20,068 nt of DNA from the NCBI GenBank assembly GCA_937896705.1, contig CALBOC010000311.1, positions 1 to 20,068 on the forward strand, given 5' to 3'. This stretch comes from an uncultured Micrococcaceae bacterium (lineage in GTDB: Bacteria > Actinomycetota > Actinomycetes > Actinomycetales > Micrococcaceae). The notes under the pieces were generated by a model. It saw nothing but the letters and a program-made list of their open reading frames with translations. It was not told the DNA's origin and searched no databases. This document shows positions 15,523 through 20,068 of the stretch, one piece after another. Made by a program: the position numbers and the translations under genes. The stretch's first letter is position 1. Each line of letters begins with the position of its first letter.

Positions 15523-18189
15523 ATGGGGGCCATGGCTGAAAACACTCAGGGCACAGACACGCCCAAAACGGTAACTGTTCCAGATCGTGTTGGTTTGGAA
15601 GGACTTGAAGAGAAATTTAGTACCCGGTGGGAAGCGGACCGGGTGTATGCATACCATCCTGACACCTCCCGCGAGGAGGTGTTTTCGATTGATACTCCTC
15701 CTCCAACCGCATCGGGCTCATTACACGTCGGTCACGTGTTCTCTTATACCCAGACCGATGTGATCGCCCGATTCATGCGAATGTGCGGCAAAAACGTGTT
15801 CTACCCGATGGGGTGGGATGACAACGGACTGCCCACTGAACGTCGCGTGCAGAACTATTTTGGGGTCCGCACTGATACCTCGGTCCCCTATGATCCGAAC
15901 TATCAGCCGCCCGACAAGCCGGCCAAGAACCGCCGCGACTGGGATGTGGTCTCGCGTCAGAACTTTATCGAGCTGTGCCTCGAACAGTCTCGTGAGGATG
16001 AAGAGGTCTACGAACAACTGTTCACCCAGTTGGGGCTGTCAGTGGACTGGAATCTGAGCTATCGCACCATTGATGCGCACTCCCGAGAGATCTCGCAGCG
16101 CGCGTTCTTACAGAACCTTGCCGACGGTCAGGCGTATAACGCCGAAGCCCCGACGATGTGGGACGTCACTTTCCAAACGGCAGTCGCCCAGGCTGAGCTT
16201 GAGGATAAAGAAGTCCCGGGCGCCTACTACCGGTATGCGTTTTATACGGCCGACGGCGAAGAGATCTTCATTGAAACCACCCGTCCGGAACTGTTGCCCG
16301 CCTGTTCGGCACTGGTCGCCCACCCCGATGATGAGCGTTATCAGCACCTGTTTGGCAAGACCGTGACCTCTCCCTTATTTGATGTTGAGGTCGAGGTCTA
16401 TCCGCACCAGTTGGCCCAACCCGAGAAGGGTGCAGGCATTGCGATGGTCTGTACCTTCGGCGATCAGAACGACATCACCTGGTGGCGCGAGCTGCAGCTG
16501 CCCACCCGAACACTGATTGGCCGCGACGGACGCTTCACGCGGGAGACCCCCGAATGGATTACTTCGGAGCGCGGTCATGACAACTATGCCGAGTTGGCGG
16601 GGAAGACCGTGTTCTCGGCGCAAAAAGCTGTCATTGAGATGTTGGAGGAACAAAACCTTCTGGATGGCGAGCCCGAGAAGATCACCCACGCGGTGAACTT
16701 CTTTGAAAAAGGCGATAAGCCCCTGGAGATCGTGACCTCGCGCCAATGGTACCTGCGCAACGGTGGGCGCGATGCTGACCTGCGCAATAAACTCATTGCT
16801 CGCGGGGAAGAGCTGGAATGGCATCCGGGCTTCATGCAGTCCCGGTACACCAACTGGGTAGAAAACCTCACCGGCGACTGGCTGGTGTCTCGTCAACGCG
16901 TCTTCGGCGTCGCCATTCCGCTGTGGTACCGCCTGGATGGCGACGGCCAGCCGGATTATGACAACCCGATCGTGCCGGCAGATCACCAACTGCCAGTTGA
17001 TCCGGTGGAAGACGTGCCAGAAGGCTTTACTGCTGATCAGCGTGATGTACCCGGTGGTTTCACGGGTGATCCCGATGTGCTGGACACGTGGGCGACCTCG
17101 TCCTTGACCCCGCAGATCATTGGCAAATGGTCCACGGATGATGACTACTTTGCCAACGTGTTCCCCTTTGATTTGCGGCCCCAAGGCCACGACATCATTC
17201 GGACCTGGCTGTTTTCGACCGTCGTGCGCGCAGACCAACTGCAAAACACGGTCCCGTGGAAACACACCGCACTGTCCGGCTGGGTTTTAGATCCACAGCG
17301 CCAGAAAATGTCGAAGTCGAAGGGCAACGTCGTCGTCCCGACGGACATTTTGGATCAATTTGGGGCCGATGCTGTCCGCTACTGGGCATCATCAGCTCGA
17401 CTGGGTGCCGATACGGCCTATGAGGTCAATCAGATGAAGATTGGTCGCCGTCTGGCGATCAAACTCCTCAATGCTTCGAAATTCGCGCTGAATCTCGGTG
17501 CGACCGAGGACAAGATCGTTCGCACTGCTGAAGACGCTGCGGTGATCACGCATCCGCTGGATCAGTCGCTGCTGGCACAGCTCCACGAAGCGATCGTGCA
17601 GGCTACCCGTGCATTTGAGAAGTACGACTATGCACGCACCCTGAATCTGGTGGAGACCTTCTTCTGGCACTTCACCGATGACTATATTGAACTCATCAAA
17701 GATCGCGCCTACGGGTCGCGGGGTGAAGCTGAACAAGCTTCGGTGGTGGCCACTTTGGCGACCGCCCTGGATGCGCTATTGCGTCTGATGGCACCGTTCC
17801 AGCCGTTTGCCACCGATGAGGTGTGGTCTTGGTGGCGTCACGACTCGGTGCATGCGGCGAGCTGGCCCGGCCTTGAGACCGAGCTGGCCGGTATTGCTGC
17901 TGCAGCCAAGACCGGCGATGTCGGGGTGCTGACCACGGTGACTCGAGCGATCTCGCGCATTCGGAAGGCCAAGTCGGACGCGAAGGTCAAGCAGCGTACC
18001 GAGGTGCTCACCGCGACGATTACTGCGACCGAGGATCGGTTGGTAGAGCTGCGCGCTGGATTAGATGATCTGCGAGCAGCCGGAAACGTCAGCGACCTGT
18101 CATTGGAAACCGGCGAGGCTGTCACCTCGGACGATGATGAAGTGCTCGATATGCGATTGACTGATATTGAATTAGCCACCGCTGAATAA
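15523..18189 (+). CDS. valS: Valyl-tRNA synthetase, archaeal-like type
   Basis: This class I synthetase charges tRNA-Val. The product has 888 residues. The HIGH motif is HVGH (68-71) in PPPTASGSLHVGH. MGWDDNGLPTERRVQNYFG (about 96-114) marks the archaeal-like ValRS form, rather than the common bacterial form, which has GxDHAGIATQ there. Editing-domain sequence EIFIETTRPELLPACSALVAHPDD is present. KMSKS (595-599) lies in RQKMSKSKGN. The C-terminal anticodon-binding helical domain includes IELIKDRAYG and ends in acidic residues. The long C-terminal coiled coil of standard bacterial ValRS is not evident. The start is ATG 15523, with the in-frame ATG 15532 as an alternative; neither has a good ribosome binding site, consistent with leaderless translation. 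A strong hairpin follows the stop. Confidence 0.97.
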   Translation: MGAMAENTQGTDTPKTVTVPDRVGLEGLEEKFSTRWEADRVYAYHPDTSREEVFSIDTPPPTASGSLHVGHVFSYTQTDVIARFMRMCGKNVFYPMGWDDNGLPTERRVQNYFGVRTDTSVPYDPNYQPPDKPAKNRRDWDVVSRQNFIELCLEQSREDEEVYEQLFTQLGLSVDWNLSYRTIDAHSREISQRAFLQNLADGQAYNAEAPTMWDVTFQTAVAQAELEDKEVPGAYYRYAFYTADGEEIFIETTRPELLPACSALVAHPDDERYQHLFGKTVTSPLFDVEVEVYPHQLAQPEKGAGIAMVCTFGDQNDITWWRELQLPTRTLIGRDGRFTRETPEWITSERGHDNYAELAGKTVFSAQKAVIEMLEEQNLLDGEPEKITHAVNFFEKGDKPLEIVTSRQWYLRNGGRDADLRNKLIARGEELEWHPGFMQSRYTNWVENLTGDWLVSRQRVFGVAIPLWYRLDGDGQPDYDNPIVPADHQLPVDPVEDVPEGFTADQRDVPGGFTGDPDVLDTWATSSLTPQIIGKWSTDDDYFANVFPFDLRPQGHDIIRTWLFSTVVRADQLQNTVPWKHTALSGWVLDPQRQKMSKSKGNVVVPTDILDQFGADAVRYWASSARLGADTAYEVNQMKIGRRLAIKLLNASKFALNLGATEDKIVRTAEDAAVITHPLDQSLLAQLHEAIVQATRAFEKYDYARTLNLVETFFWHFTDDYIELIKDRAYGSRGEAEQASVVATLATALDALLRLMAPFQPFATDEVWSWWRHDSVHAASWPGLETELAGIAAAAKTGDVGVLTTVTRAISRIRKAKSDAKVKQRTEVLTATITATEDRLVELRAGLDDLRAAGNVSDLSLETGEAVTSDDDEVLDMRLTDIELATAE

Positions 18190-18203
18190 GCGTCAGAAGA
18201 CAG

Positions 18204-18240
18204 ATATGCCCCGCAGGTTTTGCAAACCGGCGGGGCATAT
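18204..18240 (+). terminator. valS terminator
   Basis: ATATGCCCCGC (18204-18214) pairs perfectly with GCGGGGCATAT (18230-18240); an inner GGTTT/AAACC stem adds to it. On the plus strand TTTCTT follows, so it terminates valS. It sits between convergent genes and may also slow read-through from the minus strand, though no U-run is present on that side. Confidence 0.85.
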
Positions 18241-18257
18241 TTCTTGGCTATCGTGTG

Positions 18258-18866
18258 TTAGCTGAAGTCGAGTTCGCCGTCGCGTGCGCGTTTGAGTTCG
18301 GAGAAGGCTGGGTATTCAGCGAGTGTGCTGAAACCATCCCAGATCTTTCCGGCTTCTTCGCCGCGAGGGATGCGGGTCATCACCGGACCGAAGAATCCGT
18401 GGTCACCGACGACAATGATCGGTGTTCCGACGTCGTCACCCACCAGCGAGAGAGCTTCTTTTGTGGATGCACGTAAGCCGTCGTCCTGAGTGTTCTTGGT
18501 GGACTCATCGAGGATTTCGTCGGCATCGGAGACACCAATTTCTTCCAGTGCTTCGGGCAGCGCTTCATCGTAGCGGTCGGTGCCATAACCTTCGTTGTGC
18601 ACACGGGTGCCTACGGCAGTGTAGAACTCTGCGACCTTGTCCGCACCGTGACGCTCGCGTACGGCCAACGCCACGCGTGCACCCTGCCAGACGGCTTTAG
18701 TGCCCGGATCGTCCTGGTCCTGTTTGTCTTCGTTGAGGACCCCCAATGAGATGACATGGAAGTCGACGTTGATGTCACGGACTTTCTCGACTTCGGTAAT
18801 CCACCGCGAGGTGATCCACGCGAAGGGGCATGCTGGGTCGAACCAAAACTTGACGGTTTGTGGCAA
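18258..18866 (-). CDS. DsbA-fold, mycothiol-dependent nitroreductase-like protein (Rv2466c family)
   Basis: This 202-residue thioredoxin/DsbA-fold protein resembles Mycobacterium tuberculosis Rv2466c, a mycothiol-dependent oxidoreductase that activates nitro-prodrugs. Shared landmarks are KFWFDPACPFAWITSRWITEVEKVRDI near the N-terminus, FHVISLGVLNE, VGDDVGTPIIVV and FFGPVMTRIPRGEEAGKIWD near the C-terminus. The active-site motif is C13-P14-F15-A16; the second cysteine of the usual CXXC is replaced by Ala, so only a monothiol mechanism, using mycothiol for resolution, is possible. The start is TTG 18866, supported by AAGGAGA (18877-18871), which overlaps the clpX stop. The gene follows clpX after 9 bases and probably shares its mRNA. 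It converges on valS. Confidence 0.87.
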   Translation of the reverse strand: MPQTVKFWFDPACPFAWITSRWITEVEKVRDINVDFHVISLGVLNEDKQDQDDPGTKAVWQGARVALAVRERHGADKVAEFYTAVGTRVHNEGYGTDRYDEALPEALEEIGVSDADEILDESTKNTQDDGLRASTKEALSLVGDDVGTPIIVVGDHGFFGPVMTRIPRGEEAGKIWDGFSTLAEYPAFSELKRARDGELDFS

Positions 18867-18875
18867 AGTGTCTCC

Positions 18876-20068
18876 TTAAGCAGACTTGTTATGACGTTTC
18901 CGGGCAACCTCGCGTGAGACCATGACCGGTTGGCCGGTCCCATCGACGGTTTCTTTGGTGATCGTCACCTGAGCGATATCGTCGCGGGATGGTAACTCAA
19001 ACATCACGGGTTGCAGGACGTCTTCAATGATAGATCTGAGCCCACGGGCACCAGTCCCGCGTGCTTCAGCTTTGGAAACAATGGCTTCCAGAGCACCTTC
19101 GTCGAATTCCAACTGCACGCCATCGAGTGCAAACATTTTCTGATACTGCTTGCTCAGCGCATTCTTGGGCTCGGTCAGCACGCGAATCAGGGACGCCTCG
19201 TCCAAGTAGTCGACTGCGGTAATGACCGGTAGCCGGCCAATAAATTCTGGAATCAAGCCGAATTTGATGAGGTCTTCCGGTTGAACATCGGTAAACGACG
19301 GACCGTCATCAGCCCCTGCGACTTTGAGCGGCGCCCCGAAACCGATGGATTTCTGGCCTGCGCGGGCGTCGATGATATCGTCGAGACCGGCAAACGCACC
19401 GGCGACAATGAACAGGATGTTCGAGGTATCCAGTTCGAGGAATTCCTGGTGCGGATGCTTTCGTCCACCCTGTGGTGGCACGGATGCTACGGTGCCCTCC
19501 AGGATCTTAAGCAGCGACTGTTGGACACCTTCACCCGATACGTCGCGGGTGATCGAAGGGTTCTCGGATTTCCGTGAGATTTTATCGATCTCGTCGATGT
19601 AAATGATGCCGCGTTCGGCTTTGGAAACGTCATTGTCGGCCGCTTGGATGAGTTTGAGCAAAATGTTCTCAACGTCTTCACCGACGTAGCCAGCCTCGGT
19701 CAGTGAGGTGGCGTCCGCGACGATGAATGGTACATCCAGCTTTCGAGCCAGTGTCTGGGCCAAGTAGGTTTTGCCTGAACCGGTTGGACCCACGAGCATG
19801 ATGTTGGACTTGCCGATTTCGACGTCTTCGAGGTGCGAGAAGTCGACGTCGGTGCCAAAAGCTTCCCGCAGCGAAGACTTGATGTTATCTTGAGCGTGCA
19901 CACGCTTGTAGTGGTTATATACCGCTACAGACAGGGCTGCCTTCGCGCGTTCCTGTCCGATGACATATTCGTCCAGATGAGAGTAGATCTCTCGCGGGGT
20001 GGGAAGGGTAAATTCGCTGCTCTCGGTGACCTCGGCCAGCTCTTCTTCAATGATTTCGTTACACAGTT
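18876..20068 (-). CDS. clpX: ATP-dependent Clp protease ATP-binding subunit ClpX, partial (N-terminus off window)
   Basis: ClpX is the AAA+ unfoldase that feeds substrates to the ClpP protease. The right edge cuts the gene; 396 residues are visible, starting [13 protein letters not shown], the end of the N-terminal zinc-binding domain. About 30 residues, including most of the zinc cysteines, are missing. Visible features are [22 protein letters not shown], Walker A GPTGSGKT, the pore loop GYVG, Walker [11 protein letters not shown], the KSIGFGA loop that docks on Clp[13 protein letters not shown] and the sensor-2 GARGLRS. The GTG at 19901 is internal and is not the start. It is followed at once by the DsbA-fold gene, whose ribosome binding site overlaps its stop. 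Confidence 0.97.
   Translation of the reverse strand, partial: LCNEIIEEELAEVTESSEFTLPTPREIYSHLDEYVIGQERAKAALSVAVYNHYKRVHAQDNIKSSLREAFGTDVDFSHLEDVEIGKSNIMLVGPTGSGKTYLAQTLARKLDVPFIVADATSLTEAGYVGEDVENILLKLIQAADNDVSKAERGIIYIDEIDKISRKSENPSITRDVSGEGVQQSLLKILEGTVASVPPQGGRKHPHQEFLELDTSNILFIVAGAFAGLDDIIDARAGQKSIGFGAPLKVAGADDGPSFTDVQPEDLIKFGLIPEFIGRLPVITAVDYLDEASLIRVLTEPKNALSKQYQKMFALDGVQLEFDEGALEAIVSKAEARGTGARGLRSIIEDVLQPVMFELPSRDDIAQVTITKETVDGTGQPVMVSREVARKRHNKSA

Noticed and set aside
16375..17265. Long open frame (296 codons) on the minus strand inside valS
   Set aside because: It is antisense to strongly conserved ValRS sequence, has no recognisable domain and results from GC-rich codon bias.
19899..19901. 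GTG at 19901 as the clpX start
   Set aside because: In-frame conserved ClpX sequence continues upstream to the window edge, so this is an internal Val codon.

Overview
The window is chromosomal DNA from a moderately high-GC actinobacterium, most likely of the family Micrococcaceae. The evidence is the gene set (ileS with an actinobacterial translational T-box, folC-DUF4233-ndk, VKOR, RNase E/G next to rplU, and a mycothiol-linked Rv2466c-like protein beside clpX) together with the two synthetase subtypes. GC looks lower than in Arthrobacter, so a Yaniella-, Enteractinococcus- or Auritidibacter-like genus is possible; that is an inference. No mobile element, CRISPR array, tRNA or rRNA was seen.

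Layout: (1) 1-289, 3' part missing, rplU on the minus strand, downstream of rne (450-3185, minus). (2) Divergent from rne is a plus-strand pair, VKOR-family quinone-linked disulfide oxidoreductase and NUDIX hydrolase (3538-4825). It converges on a minus-strand YczE/YitT-type membrane protein gene and a candidate 23-codon ORF coupled to it. (3) 5528-5890 is a gene-poor gap with two hairpin terminators, one after ndk and one with no evident gene. (4) A minus-strand operon runs ileS-folC-DUF4233-ndk (11709 down to 5891). Its genes overlap or nearly touch, and it is headed by a well-formed ultrashort-stem-I T-box that controls translation of ileS. (5) A membrane-anchored penicillin-acylase family protein and an SDR oxidoreductase lie upstream on the same strand. 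(6) valS (plus) diverges from the SDR gene and ends at a strong hairpin. (7) A DsbA-fold mycothiol-type reductase follows clpX on the minus strand; clpX runs off the right edge.

The theme is housekeeping: aminoacylation of isoleucine and valine tRNAs, folate polyglutamylation, nucleotide balance, RNA processing, protein unfolding and thiol redox. The clearest regulatory element is the ileS T-box, for which specifier, T-box, antisequestrator, sequestrator and Shine-Dalgarno can all be read directly. I did not find a convincing wholly new system. The best candidates for undescribed biology are the 23-codon ORF behind the YczE-like gene, the orphan terminator in the ndk-YczE gap, the inverted repeat upstream of rne, and the shared divergent promoter region of SDR/valS.
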